Shown here: in pieces, positions 43,068-51,264 of the stretch
How the letters are laid out: each line of letters begins with the position of its first letter
Numbering within the stretch: the stretch's first letter is position 1
Source of the DNA: BP-191 sp035940575
Lineage (GTDB): Bacteria > Actinomycetota > Actinomycetes > BP-191
Direction: 5' to 3'
Length of the DNA: 64,000 nt
Assembly (NCBI GenBank): GCA_035940575.1
Contig: DASZER010000012.1
Location: forward strand, 14,265-78,264
Notes under the pieces: model-generated
What the model saw: only the letters and a program-made list of their open reading frames with translations
What the model was told of the DNA's origin: nothing
Databases searched by the model: none
Position numbers and translations under genes: made by a program

Positions 43068-44633
43068 ATGAGCGACGAGACGTTGCGGGACGTGACGGCC
43101 CGCCTGGAGGAACGCCGCGCGGACGCGTTGCGGATGGGCGGCGACGACCTCGTCGAGCGGCAGCACTCGCTGGGCAAGCTGACCGTGCGCGAACGCCTCG
43201 ACCTGCTGTTCGACCCGGGGACGTTCGTCGAGTCGGGGGTCTTCGCGGGAGCGGTCGACTCGCCGCAGTCGCAGGGCAAGCGCACGCCGGCCGACGGCTG
43301 CGTCACGGGCGTGGGCGAGGTCGACGGCCGCAAGGTGATGGTCGTCGCGTACGACTTCACGGTGCTGGCCGGCAGCATCGGCCTGCACGGCGAGCGCAAG
43401 GCGACCCGCGCCCGCGACCTCGCGGTGAAGCACGGCATGCCGATCGTCTACCTGCTCGACTCGGCGGGCGCCCGCGTGACGGAGTCGGTGGGGGCGGCGT
43501 TCGCGGGGGCCGGCGACCTGTTCCGCGAGCTGACGGCGATGAGCGGCGCGGTGCCGCAGGTCGCCGCGATGATGGGGCCGTGCTCGGCGGGCACCGCGTA
43601 CATCCCGGCGCTGTGCGACTTCGTCCCGATGGTCAAGGGGACGTCCTCGATGGCGCTGGCCGGCGTGCACCTCGTCCGCGCCGCGACGGGCGAGGAGGTC
43701 ACCGAGGAGGAGATGGGCGGCAGCGCCGTCCACAACAAGGTCTCGGGCGTCGCCGACCGCGAGGCCGCCGACGACGCCGACTGCCTCCGTACGGTGCGCG
43801 ACTACCTGTCGTTCATGCCGAGCCGCTACGGCGACGCCGTACCGCCGCGAGCCACCGACGACCCGAGCGACCGGCGGTGCGAGGAGCTCTACGACATCGT
43901 CCCCGCCAACAACCGGCAGGCGTACGACATGCGCCGCGTCCTCAAGGTGATCGCCGACGACGGCGTGTTCTTCCCGATGAAGCCGGACTGGGCCAAGAGC
44001 ATCATCACGGGCTTCGCGCGCTTCGGCGGCCGCACCGCGGGCGTCGTCGCGAGCCAGCCGATGCAGATGGGCGGCGCGCTCGACATGCACAGCGCCGACA
44101 AGGCGGCGCGCTTCGTCAACCTCTGCGACTCGTTCGAGATCCCGCTGGTGTTCCTCGTCGACGTGCCCGGCTTCCTCGTCGGGAAGAAGGTCGAGCACGA
44201 CGGGATCATCAGGCACGGCGCGAAGATGCTCTACAACGTCTCGGAGGCCACCGTCCCGAAGGTGACGGTCGTGCTGCGCAAGGCGTACGGCGCCGGCTAC
44301 TTCGTGATGGCGGGCCGCGCGTACGAGTCCGACCACCTCGTCGCGTGGCCGACGGCGGAGTTGTCGGTGATGGGTCCCGAGGGCGCGGTGAACATCCTGT
44401 TCCGCAAGCAGCTCGCGGCGGCCGAGGACGACGAGGCGCGGGAGGCGCTGCGCGCGCAGCTCGTCGCGGGGATCAAGCAGTCGATCGACCCGTACCTCGC
44501 CGCGCGCATGGCGTTCGTCGACGACCTCATCGACCCGGCCGACACGCGCAGGCACATCTGCCACGCGCTGGAGGTCGCGGCGGGCAAGACCGTGTCGCGG
44601 CCGAGGCGCAAGCGCGGCGTCTCGCCCGTGTAG
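43068..44633 (+). CDS. Acyl-CoA carboxylase carboxyltransferase (beta) subunit
   Basis: A 521-residue carboxyltransferase of the AccD/PccB type, which transfers a carboxyl group from biotin to an acyl-CoA. LGKLTVRERLDLLFDPGTF starts the domain. Acyl-CoA-side glycine motifs follow (LLDSAGARVTESVG, AMMGPCSAGTAYIPALCD). The carboxybiotin-side region holds GGRTAGVVASQPMQMGGALD and VDVPGFLVGKKVEHDG, ending MGPEGAVNILFRKQL. Acetyl-, propionyl- or longer-chain preference cannot be told from sequence alone. No biotin-carrier alpha subunit is adjacent. Confidence 0.93.
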   Translation: MSDETLRDVTARLEERRADALRMGGDDLVERQHSLGKLTVRERLDLLFDPGTFVESGVFAGAVDSPQSQGKRTPADGCVTGVGEVDGRKVMVVAYDFTVLAGSIGLHGERKATRARDLAVKHGMPIVYLLDSAGARVTESVGAAFAGAGDLFRELTAMSGAVPQVAAMMGPCSAGTAYIPALCDFVPMVKGTSSMALAGVHLVRAATGEEVTEEEMGGSAVHNKVSGVADREAADDADCLRTVRDYLSFMPSRYGDAVPPRATDDPSDRRCEELYDIVPANNRQAYDMRRVLKVIADDGVFFPMKPDWAKSIITGFARFGGRTAGVVASQPMQMGGALDMHSADKAARFVNLCDSFEIPLVFLVDVPGFLVGKKVEHDGIIRHGAKMLYNVSEATVPKVTVVLRKAYGAGYFVMAGRAYESDHLVAWPTAELSVMGPEGAVNILFRKQLAAAEDDEAREALRAQLVAGIKQSIDPYLAARMAFVDDLIDPADTRRHICHALEVAAGKTVSRPRRKRGVSPV

Positions 44634-44662
44634 GCGCGGCCCGAGAGGGAGATGATCCGGGC

Positions 44663-46042
44663 ATGCCCACGCTGATGTCGCCGACGTCGTCGCTGTTCCT
44701 CGTCCCCGAGTCGCGGGACCAGCCGATGCACGTCGGCGGCCTCCAGCTCTTCCGGCCGCCCGACGGCGCGGGCCCGGACTACCTCGGCGACCTCTACCGC
44801 GAGGCGCTGACCCATGCCGACGACGTCGCGCCGCTGTTCCGCCGCAGGCCGTACCGCGGCTGGCGCACCGCGGGCCAGTGGGCGTGGGAGGACGAGGCCG
44901 ACATCGACCTCGAGCACCACATCCGGCACTCCGCGCTGCCGCGCCCGGGGCGCGTACGCGAGCTGCTCGCGCTGGCGTCGCGGCTGCACTCGTCGCTGCT
45001 CGACCGCCACCACCCGCTCTGGGAGACCCACCTCATCGAGGGGCTCGAGGACGGGCGGTTCGCGGTCTACTCGAAGATCCACCACTCGCTGATCGACGGC
45101 GTGTCCGCGCTGCGGCTGCTCGAACGCACGCTCTCCACCGACCCCGACGACCGCGACGTGCCGATGCCGTTCTCCAGCCGCATGCACCGCAAGCGCAGGC
45201 GCGAGGACGGCGACGGCGAGAACCTCGCGTCCAAGGTCGCGAAGGCCGGTGCGAGCGCGATCACCGACGCGGTCGGGCTCACGCCGCGGCTGCTGAAGCT
45301 CGCGTACGAGGCGTTCGGCGACGGCGGCGCGGTCGTGCCAGGCCAGGCGCCGCGCTCGATGCTCAACGTCCCCATCACCGGCTCGCGGCGCTTCGCCGCG
45401 GACGCGTGGGACCTCCGGCGGATGAAGGACGTCGGCAGGGCGGCCGACGCGACGTTGAACGACGTCGTCCTCGCGATGTCGTCGGGAGCGCTGCGCCAGT
45501 ACCTGCTGTCGCAGGACGCGCTGCCCGACGCGCCGCTCGTCGCGATGACGCCGGTGTCGCTGCGCGGCGACGACGACGACGAGACCGGCAGCGTCAGCGT
45601 CGGCGCGATCCTCGTCAGCCTCGCCACCGACGTGGCCGACCCGGCCGAGCGGCTGCTCGCGATCCGCCGCTCGGCGCGCGACGCGAAGGCCGCGATGGCG
45701 GGCCTGTCGCAGCTCCAGGCGACGGCGCTGTCGGCGGCGATGATGGCGCCGTTGCTGCTGGAGCAGACGCCCGTGAGCGGGCTGGTGCGACCGGCGTTCA
45801 ACATCGTCATCTCGAACATCCCAGGCCCCAAGGACCCGCTGTACTGGAACGGCGCGCGGCTCGACGGCATGTACCCGCTGTCGATCCCGATCAACGGCCA
45901 GGCGCTGAACATCACCGTGACGAGCTATGCCGGGCGCGCCCAGTTCGGGCTGACCGGATGCCGACGTACGCTGCCTCACATGCAGCGCCTGCTGAACGGT
46001 CTCGAGGAGTCGCTCGCCGCGCTCGAGAAGGCGTTCCTCTAG
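44663..46042 (+). CDS. Wax ester synthase/diacylglycerol acyltransferase (WS/DGAT)
   Basis: 459 residues. The active-site HHSLIDG (His140-His141, Asp145) is the WS/DGAT condensation-domain-like HHxxxDG. The usual start is SPTSSLFLVPESRDQPMHVG. LNVPITGSRRFAADAWDL, AMTPVSLRGDD and NIVISNIPGPKDPLYWNGARL are all family blocks. The enzyme esterifies fatty alcohols or diacylglycerol with acyl-CoA, making storage wax or triglyceride. It ends immediately before the SCP2-hydrolase gene, suggesting a lipid-storage pair. Confidence 0.92.
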   Translation: MPTLMSPTSSLFLVPESRDQPMHVGGLQLFRPPDGAGPDYLGDLYREALTHADDVAPLFRRRPYRGWRTAGQWAWEDEADIDLEHHIRHSALPRPGRVRELLALASRLHSSLLDRHHPLWETHLIEGLEDGRFAVYSKIHHSLIDGVSALRLLERTLSTDPDDRDVPMPFSSRMHRKRRREDGDGENLASKVAKAGASAITDAVGLTPRLLKLAYEAFGDGGAVVPGQAPRSMLNVPITGSRRFAADAWDLRRMKDVGRAADATLNDVVLAMSSGALRQYLLSQDALPDAPLVAMTPVSLRGDDDDETGSVSVGAILVSLATDVADPAERLLAIRRSARDAKAAMAGLSQLQATALSAAMMAPLLLEQTPVSGLVRPAFNIVISNIPGPKDPLYWNGARLDGMYPLSIPINGQALNITVTSYAGRAQFGLTGCRRTLPHMQRLLNGLEESLAALEKAFL

Positions 46043-47248
46043 ATGGGCCGTGCGGCGGCTCCCGCGCCGCGCCGCGAGGCGCTGCTCGACGCGGTACGCC
46101 GCCGCGTCGCCGACGAGGTCGTGTCGCTGGCCGACGTCGAGGCGGTCGTGCGGTTCGACGGCGGCCCTGGCGCGCAGGCGGTCGTCGCGCTGTCGAAGGG
46201 GCTCGTGCGCGTCGTGGACGGCGCGGAGTCGGTGACGACGACGGTCTCGGCGGACCCGGTGACGTTGCTCGACGTGGTCGAGGGGCGCACGAGCGGCATC
46301 GAGGCGTTCCTCGACGGGCGGCTGCGCGTCGACGGCGACCTCTCGCTGTCGCTGCGGCTCGACGGCGTCTTTGCCGGCGACACCGAGCGGCCCGACAGGT
46401 TCCCGCGCGCGGCGATGGTGAAGGCCGGGCGGGTGCGGACGTTCTCGCTGGAGGCGGGTCCTCCGGACGCGCCGCCGGTCGTGATGCTGCACGGGCTCGG
46501 CGCGACGAACGCGTCGCTGCTCCCGACGCTGTGGGACCTCGCGACGGACTACCGCGTGCTCGCGCCCGACCTGCCCGGCCACGGCGCGTCGTCGGCGCCG
46601 ATCGGGCGCTACGACGCGGCGTTCTTCGCCAAGTGGCTCGCGGCGTACCTCGACGAGGTCGGCATCGACCGGTGCGTGCTGCTCGGCAACAGCCTCGGCG
46701 GGCGCATCTCGCTGGAGATCGCGCTGCTGGAGCCCGACCGCGTGTCGGCGCTCGTGCTGCTCGCGCCGGCGGTGGCGTTCCGTCGGCTGCGCCAGTTCGT
46801 GCCGTTCGTCCGGCTGCTGCGTCCCGAGGCGGCGGCGCTGCCGTTGCCGATGACGCGGGGGATGGCGCGGGCGACGCTGCGCGCGATGCTGTCGAAGCCG
46901 TCGCGGCTGACGGCCCAGTCGTACGACGCGGCGGCGGGGGAGTTCGTCCGCGTCTACAAGCGGGCGTCGCACCGCATCGCGTTCTTCGCGTCGTTGCGGC
47001 AGATCTACCTCGACGACGCGTTCGGCGAGCAGCGCGGCTTCTGGAAGCGGCTGCCGGCGCTACGGCCGCCGGCGCTGTTCATCTGGGGGGCGCGCGACCG
47101 GCTCGTCCCGGCCGGGTTCGCGCGGCACGTCGTCGAGGCCGTGCCGCGCGCGAGGTCGGTGGTGTTCGAGGACTGCGGGCACGTGCCGCAGTTCGAGCTG
47201 CCCGACCGGACGCACAGGGAGATCAGGGCGTTCCTGCGCGACCTCTAG
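46043..47248 (+). CDS. SCP2-like domain fused to alpha/beta hydrolase
   Basis: 401 residues. About 15-125 resembles an SCP2 sterol/lipid carrier domain (VVALSKGLVRVVDGAES, GRTSGIEAFLDGRLRVDGDL). The alpha/beta hydrolase fold (about 130-400) has the oxyanion region VVMLHGLGATNASL, nucleophile GNSLGGRISLE (Ser), Asp in IWGARDRLVPAGFARHV and His in FEDCGHVPQF. The SCP2 part may present a lipid to the hydrolase. The ATG directly follows the WS/DGAT stop. Esterase or lipase activity is inferred. Confidence 0.8.
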   Translation: MGRAAAPAPRREALLDAVRRRVADEVVSLADVEAVVRFDGGPGAQAVVALSKGLVRVVDGAESVTTTVSADPVTLLDVVEGRTSGIEAFLDGRLRVDGDLSLSLRLDGVFAGDTERPDRFPRAAMVKAGRVRTFSLEAGPPDAPPVVMLHGLGATNASLLPTLWDLATDYRVLAPDLPGHGASSAPIGRYDAAFFAKWLAAYLDEVGIDRCVLLGNSLGGRISLEIALLEPDRVSALVLLAPAVAFRRLRQFVPFVRLLRPEAAALPLPMTRGMARATLRAMLSKPSRLTAQSYDAAAGEFVRVYKRASHRIAFFASLRQIYLDDAFGEQRGFWKRLPALRPPALFIWGARDRLVPAGFARHVVEAVPRARSVVFEDCGHVPQFELPDRTHREIRAFLRDL

Positions 47249-47847
47249 CCGCACTCGGCGACGAGGGTGGCGTACCAGCCCTGCTTGCGCGCGGGGTTGA
47301 CGCGCAGCGTCGCGTGACCGGTCTCGGTGCTGCCCTTGATGGAGTGCGTGAACGTGCAGTCGAAGCTGCCCGCCGTGGTGTCGGTGCACTTGACGAGGCG
47401 GAGGTTCGCGGCCCACTCGCGCATCGGGTTCAGCATCTCGCGCGCGGCCGGCGTGGTGACGTCCTTGAGCGCCTCGGCGTCCTTGGCGTTGTAGGCGCGG
47501 GCGAGGAAGCGCATGGCCGCCTCGGGCGTGCGCCAGCGGCCGTACGTCAGCCGCCGCGGGGTCGCGCCGGGAGCCGCTTCGGGAGCCGCGGGCGGCGCGG
47601 CGGCGGGCGCGTGCGAGTGGGTGGCGTGGTCGTGGACGTGCGCGGGCTCCTCCCGCGGCGCCGTCGCGGGGAGCAGCACGAAGCCGTGGCGCGAGGTCCC
47701 GTCCGGCGGGTCGAACGTCGGCCCCGTCCACTCGGCGACGGGCGCGAGCGGCGCGGGCGTGGTGCTCGTGGCGAGCGTGGTGGCCGGGACGGCCGGCATG
47801 CCGTACGCGGCGGCGCTGACGGCGAGGATCGCAAGGGAGGTACGCAT
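47245..47847 (-). CDS. Secreted hypothetical protein
   Basis: 200 residues. The signal peptide (LAILAVSAAAYGMPAVPA) is followed by a Thr/Pro/Ala-rich segment. A His-rich stretch HVHDHATHSHAPA near residue 75 could bind metal. A C-terminal domain has RWRTPEAAMRFLARAYN, TTPAAREMLNPMREWAANLRLVK and TDTTAGSFDCTFTHSIKG, ending WYATLVAECG. The stop shares CTAG with the hydrolase gene. No family is recognised. Confidence 0.65.
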   Translation of the reverse strand: MRTSLAILAVSAAAYGMPAVPATTLATSTTPAPLAPVAEWTGPTFDPPDGTSRHGFVLLPATAPREEPAHVHDHATHSHAPAAAPPAAPEAAPGATPRRLTYGRWRTPEAAMRFLARAYNAKDAEALKDVTTPAAREMLNPMREWAANLRLVKCTDTTAGSFDCTFTHSIKGSTETGHATLRVNPARKQGWYATLVAECG

Positions 47848-47882
47848 GCCCGGACGACGCCGTAGCGGCCCGGCGGGTTGCA

Positions 47883-48107
47883 TCACTCCTTGACGCGGTC
47901 CGCCCAGAACTCGCCGGGCGGCTGCGTACGCCAGCGGCGGCGCCGCCGCAGGTACCGCACGAGCAGGACGACGGCGGCGAGGGCGGCGATGCCGACGGAG
48001 ACGTAGAACAGCGCCGGCACGAGGAGGCTGCCCAGCAGCACGATGACCATGACGCCGACGAGGTTGGCGTCCTGGCGCGCCCAGCGCTGGTCCGGGTGCC
48101 CCGTCAC
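47883..48107 (-). CDS. Small membrane protein
   Basis: 74 residues. LVGVMVIVLLGSLLVPALFYV and VSVGIAALAAVVLLVRYL are two hydrophobic helices. A basic RRRRRWRTQPPGEFW follows, giving a cytosolic positive end. The GTG start overlaps the stop of the phosphotransferase gene, so they are coupled. No assignable function. Confidence 0.55.
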   Translation of the reverse strand: MTGHPDQRWARQDANLVGVMVIVLLGSLLVPALFYVSVGIAALAAVVLLVRYLRRRRRWRTQPPGEFWADRVKE

Positions 48108-48967
48108 GAGTGCTCCCGCAGCGCGTCCTCGGCCGCCGCGTCGTCGCCGGCGGTGAGGGCTCCGTAGGCGGTCTGCAGGGCGAACGTCGCGGCGTACGCC
48201 CGCGCGCGTTCGAGCAGCGTGGGGTCGTCGCGGTCGGTCGCGGCGTCGACCGTCGCGGCGAGGTCCCAGCCGTACGTCGCCGCGATCGACGCGACGTCGT
48301 ACGCCGGGTCGCCGACGTGCACCTGCGCCCAGTCGAGGACGCCGGTGAGGCGCGTGTCGTCGGCGTCCCACAGGAGGTTGGCGCCGGTGAGGTCGCCGTG
48401 GACGAGGCCGCGGGGCGCGGTCGTGGCGGCCGCGACGGCGGCGTCGAGCGCGCGGGCGGCGCGGTCGCGCGCGCCGGGGGAGAGGCGGTCGTGGAGGGTC
48501 TCGCGGATCGCGCCGGCGAGGTCGGGGAACGTCGCGCGCAACGGCGCCGTGTGCAGCGTCGCCGCGAGCGCGCCGTCCACGGGGACCGCGGCCAGCGCGT
48601 CGAGGACGCGCGCGATCTCGGCGGCGAAGCGGTACGCCATCGGCCCCACCGCGTCGACGCTGGCCGGCGCCAGCGGCTCGCCCGGCAGGTGCTCCTGCCC
48701 CACGAACGCGCGGCCGAGCGGCGCCGCCGAGCAGTCGAGGAACACCCGCGGCAGCGCGACCCGGTCGACGTGCAGCGCGGCGATCGCGGCGGCCTCGCGG
48801 GGGAGCGCGCGCAGGGCGCGCTCGTGCTTCGGGAACCGGAACGCCGCCCGCGTCCCGACGAGCACGACGTCGTGGTCGCGGCCGGCGTGGAGGCGTACGG
48901 CGTCGCGGCCGAACGCGCCGTCCCAGGACGTCGCGACGATGCCGACGTAGGTCGAGAGATCGGGCAC
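48104..48967 (-). CDS. Aminoglycoside phosphotransferase (APH)-family kinase
   Basis: 287 residues with the APH kinase core. FRFPKHERALRALPREAAAI (ATP lobe), catalytic loop LVHGDLTGANLLWDADD (HxD...N) and metal-binding GVLDWAQVHVGDPAYDVAS. These kinases phosphorylate antibiotics or small metabolites; resistance cannot be assumed from sequence. GTG at 48967 was chosen as the frame start before the conserved block. It is divergent from the acyl-CoA dehydrogenase-like gene. Confidence 0.82.
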   Translation of the reverse strand: MPDLSTYVGIVATSWDGAFGRDAVRLHAGRDHDVVLVGTRAAFRFPKHERALRALPREAAAIAALHVDRVALPRVFLDCSAAPLGRAFVGQEHLPGEPLAPASVDAVGPMAYRFAAEIARVLDALAAVPVDGALAATLHTAPLRATFPDLAGAIRETLHDRLSPGARDRAARALDAAVAAATTAPRGLVHGDLTGANLLWDADDTRLTGVLDWAQVHVGDPAYDVASIAATYGWDLAATVDAATDRDDPTLLERARAYAATFALQTAYGALTAGDDAAAEDALREHS

Positions 48968-48976
48968 GGGTGCATC

Positions 48977-49585
48977 ATGGCGCGCGTGGTCCCCGAGCCG
49001 GTACAGGAGGACGCGCGCGCCGCGGCGGGTCTCGCGCGGTCGGTCGTCGCGGGCGGCGGCGCGGTGGGCCCGACGCTGGCCGAGACGCTCGCCGGCGTGG
49101 GGCTGCTCGACGAGACGTTGCCGTGGGCGGTGCGCGTCGAGGTCGCGCGGGAGGCGGGGCGCGGGTCGTGCTCGGCGGGGCTCGCGGCGTTCGGCTCCTC
49201 CGGGCCGCTGCTCGCGGCGGCGGTGCTGTGCGGCGCGGGGGAGACGGCGGCCGAGACCGGGATGGCGTACGCGCGGGACCGCGTGGTGTTCGGGCGCCCG
49301 CTGGCCCGGATGCCGGTGCAGCGCCACGCGTTCGCGACGGTGGCGGCGTCGGTCGAGGCGGCGGTGGCGCTGGTGCGGCGCGTCGCGCTCGCGCTCGACG
49401 CCGGCGGCGGCGACGGGGGCGCCGACCCCGTCGAGGAGGCGGCGGTGCTGCCGGTCGCGCTGGACGCCGCGTGGGCGGCGGCGGAGGCGGCGTTGCAGGT
49501 CCACGGCGGCTACGGCTACACCGACGAGTACCCCGTCTCGCGGATGTGGACCGAGGTCGCGGCGGCGCGCGCGGCGCTGCTGTAA
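48977..49585 (+). CDS. Short acyl-CoA dehydrogenase-like protein (C-terminal domain only)
   Basis: 202 residues. The C-terminal acyl-CoA dehydrogenase bundle is recognisable: YARDRVVFGRPLARMPVQRHAF and ALQVHGGYGYTDEYPVSRM, which are FAD/quaternary-contact regions. The N-terminal and middle domains that bind FAD and acyl-CoA are missing, half the normal 380 residues. Nothing upstream continues the frame. It may be a partner in a heteromeric dehydrogenase or a remnant. Confidence 0.75.
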   Translation: MARVVPEPVQEDARAAAGLARSVVAGGGAVGPTLAETLAGVGLLDETLPWAVRVEVAREAGRGSCSAGLAAFGSSGPLLAAAVLCGAGETAAETGMAYARDRVVFGRPLARMPVQRHAFATVAASVEAAVALVRRVALALDAGGGDGGADPVEEAAVLPVALDAAWAAAEAALQVHGGYGYTDEYPVSRMWTEVAAARAALL

Positions 49586-49616
49586 CGCCCGCCGCCCCCG
49601 GCGCGATGGAGGGGGC

Positions 49617-50939
49617 ATGACGCGACGCATCGGTGCCGTGCTGTTCCTGGTGTTCCTGTCGGTGTGCCTGCCGGTCGCGCCCGCCTCGGCGGCGACGGCG
49701 ACCGTGACGATCGGCTCGTCGCTGAGCCCGAGGTCGCTGACCGTCGCGCCGGGCACGACGGTGACGTGGCGCAACGCCGACTCCGACAGGCACCGCGTCC
49801 GTACGACCTCCGCGCCGGTGGAGCTCGACTCGAACGACCTGGAGCCGGGCGAGTCGTGGTCGTTCACGTTCCGTACGGTCGGGACGTACCGCTACGTCGA
49901 CCACCGCGACGAGGACGACTCCGCGTACTGGGGCACCGTGACCGTCTCGTCGGGCACGTCGTCGCCGCCGCCAGGCGGGGGGACTGGCGGCGGAACGGGC
50001 GGGGGGACCGGCGGGACCGGCGGCACGCCCGCGCCGCCGTCGAGCGGGACGGTGACGATGGCCGGGCGCGCGTTCTCGCCGTCGTCGGTCCGCGTCGCGG
50101 CGGGCGGGACGATCACGTTCTCGAACGACGACGACCGCGCCCACACCGTGACCGCCTCCGACGGGTCGTTCGACTCCGGCGTCCTGAACGCCGGCGGGCG
50201 CTGGTCGCGTCGCTTCGCGGCGGCGGGGACGTTCCGCTACTTCTGCGCCATCCACACCGACATGACGGGGACGGTCGTCGTCCCGACCGCGTCCGGCTCC
50301 GTGCCCGCCCCCGCGCCCGCCGCGCCCAGGCCGCCCACCGGCGCCGGCTCCGGCGGCTCCGGCGCGGGCGGCGCGGGCGGCGCGGGTCCCGCGCTGCCGC
50401 CGTCGCGCCCGGGGTCGGCGCGGGTGACCGTGGTCGACTTCGCCTTCGCGCCAGCGCGGCTGTCGGTGCACGCAGGCGACACCGTCTCCTGGGTCAACAC
50501 CGGCGCGGCGCCGCACACCGTGACGCCGAGCGGCGGCGCGCCGTTCGGGACGTCGATGCTCGCGGCGGGCGCGACGTACCGGACGGTCGTGCGCCGGACG
50601 GGGACGTTCTCCTACGTCTGCGCCTTCCACCCGCAGATGACCGGAACGCTCCAGGTGCTGCCGGCGTCGGCGGCGTTGCCGCCCGCGTCGGGCGCCGCCC
50701 CCGCCCCCGCGCTGCCGCGCGTGGCGCAGTCCGCCGCCGCCCCCTCGCCGTCGGTCCTCGCGCCGTCGGCCGGTGCCCCGTCGGGCGCGCCCGCGGGGTC
50801 CGCGGCGTCGCCGTCGTTGCGGCGCGTGGCGTCGCCGACGATGTGGGAGAGCCCGCTCGTGGCGTGGACGCTGTGGGCCGGCGTGGGGCTCGCGGCGTTC
50901 ATCTCGATCGCGTGGTGGCGCGGGCGCGAGCCGGTCTAG
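49617..50939 (+). CDS. Membrane-anchored triple cupredoxin protein
   Basis: 440 residues. A signal peptide (1-26, APASAA) is followed by three plastocyanin-like domains. Domain 1 (about 27-112, VTIGSSLSPRSLTVAPGTTV) lacks the copper Cys/Met. Domain 2 (about 145-225) has AHTVTASDG and YFCAIHTDMTGTV (His, Cys, His, Met). Domain 3 (about 268-348) has PHTVTPSGG and YVCAFHPQMTGTL, also complete. Gly/Pro-rich linkers separate them. A C-terminal helix (WTLWAGVGLAAFISIAW) anchors it. It may carry electrons outside the cell. GGAGGGGGC is the ribosome site. Confidence 0.85.
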   Translation: MTRRIGAVLFLVFLSVCLPVAPASAATATVTIGSSLSPRSLTVAPGTTVTWRNADSDRHRVRTTSAPVELDSNDLEPGESWSFTFRTVGTYRYVDHRDEDDSAYWGTVTVSSGTSSPPPGGGTGGGTGGGTGGTGGTPAPPSSGTVTMAGRAFSPSSVRVAAGGTITFSNDDDRAHTVTASDGSFDSGVLNAGGRWSRRFAAAGTFRYFCAIHTDMTGTVVVPTASGSVPAPAPAAPRPPTGAGSGGSGAGGAGGAGPALPPSRPGSARVTVVDFAFAPARLSVHAGDTVSWVNTGAAPHTVTPSGGAPFGTSMLAAGATYRTVVRRTGTFSYVCAFHPQMTGTLQVLPASAALPPASGAAPAPALPRVAQSAAAPSPSVLAPSAGAPSGAPAGSAASPSLRRVASPTMWESPLVAWTLWAGVGLAAFISIAWWRGREPV

Positions 50940-50949
50940 GCTCGGCGGC

Positions 50950-51264
50950 GTGCCCGTCGCCCCGCCCACGAACGACACCCGCTGGCGTTGCGCGGCCTGC
51001 GGGAACCTCACGCGCTTCGACGTCGTACGGTCGCTGCGCCTGCGCGAGTACGTGCACGCCGACCTCACCGGCGCGACCGCCGTCGAGGAGTCGGAGACGC
51101 TCGGCGAGACCGTCGAGCACGTGACGTGCCGGTGGTGCGGCGCCGTCGACCAGGTCGAGCTGGTGCCGCGCCCGGGCGCCTCCGAGGCGCGGGCCGACGC
51201 CGCGCCCGCGCCGGCCTCGCCCGCCGCGCCGGCCGACGCCGCGCCCGCGCCCGCCGCGCCGTGA
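50950..51264 (+). CDS. Small zinc-ribbon protein
   Basis: 104 residues. Two CxxC pairs (TRWRCAACGNLTRFDV and VTCRWCGAVDQVEL) frame a 50-residue insert; the last 30 residues are Ala/Pro-rich and disordered. GTG start at 50950. It overlaps the CoA-transferase gene (GTGA), so it is translated with it. The role is unknown. Confidence 0.7.
   Translation: MPVAPPTNDTRWRCAACGNLTRFDVVRSLRLREYVHADLTGATAVEESETLGETVEHVTCRWCGAVDQVELVPRPGASEARADAAPAPASPAAPADAAPAPAAP

Noticed and set aside
48104..48967. Antibiotic-resistance determinant (aminoglycoside phosphotransferase)
   Set aside because: APH-fold kinases have many non-antibiotic substrates and the context here shows no resistance or mobile element.
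49977..50040. Gly-rich repeats (GGCGGAACGGGCGGGGGGAC region) as a tandem repeat or phase-variable tract
   Set aside because: It encodes the Gly/Thr linker between cupredoxin domains; units vary in sequence and remain in frame.
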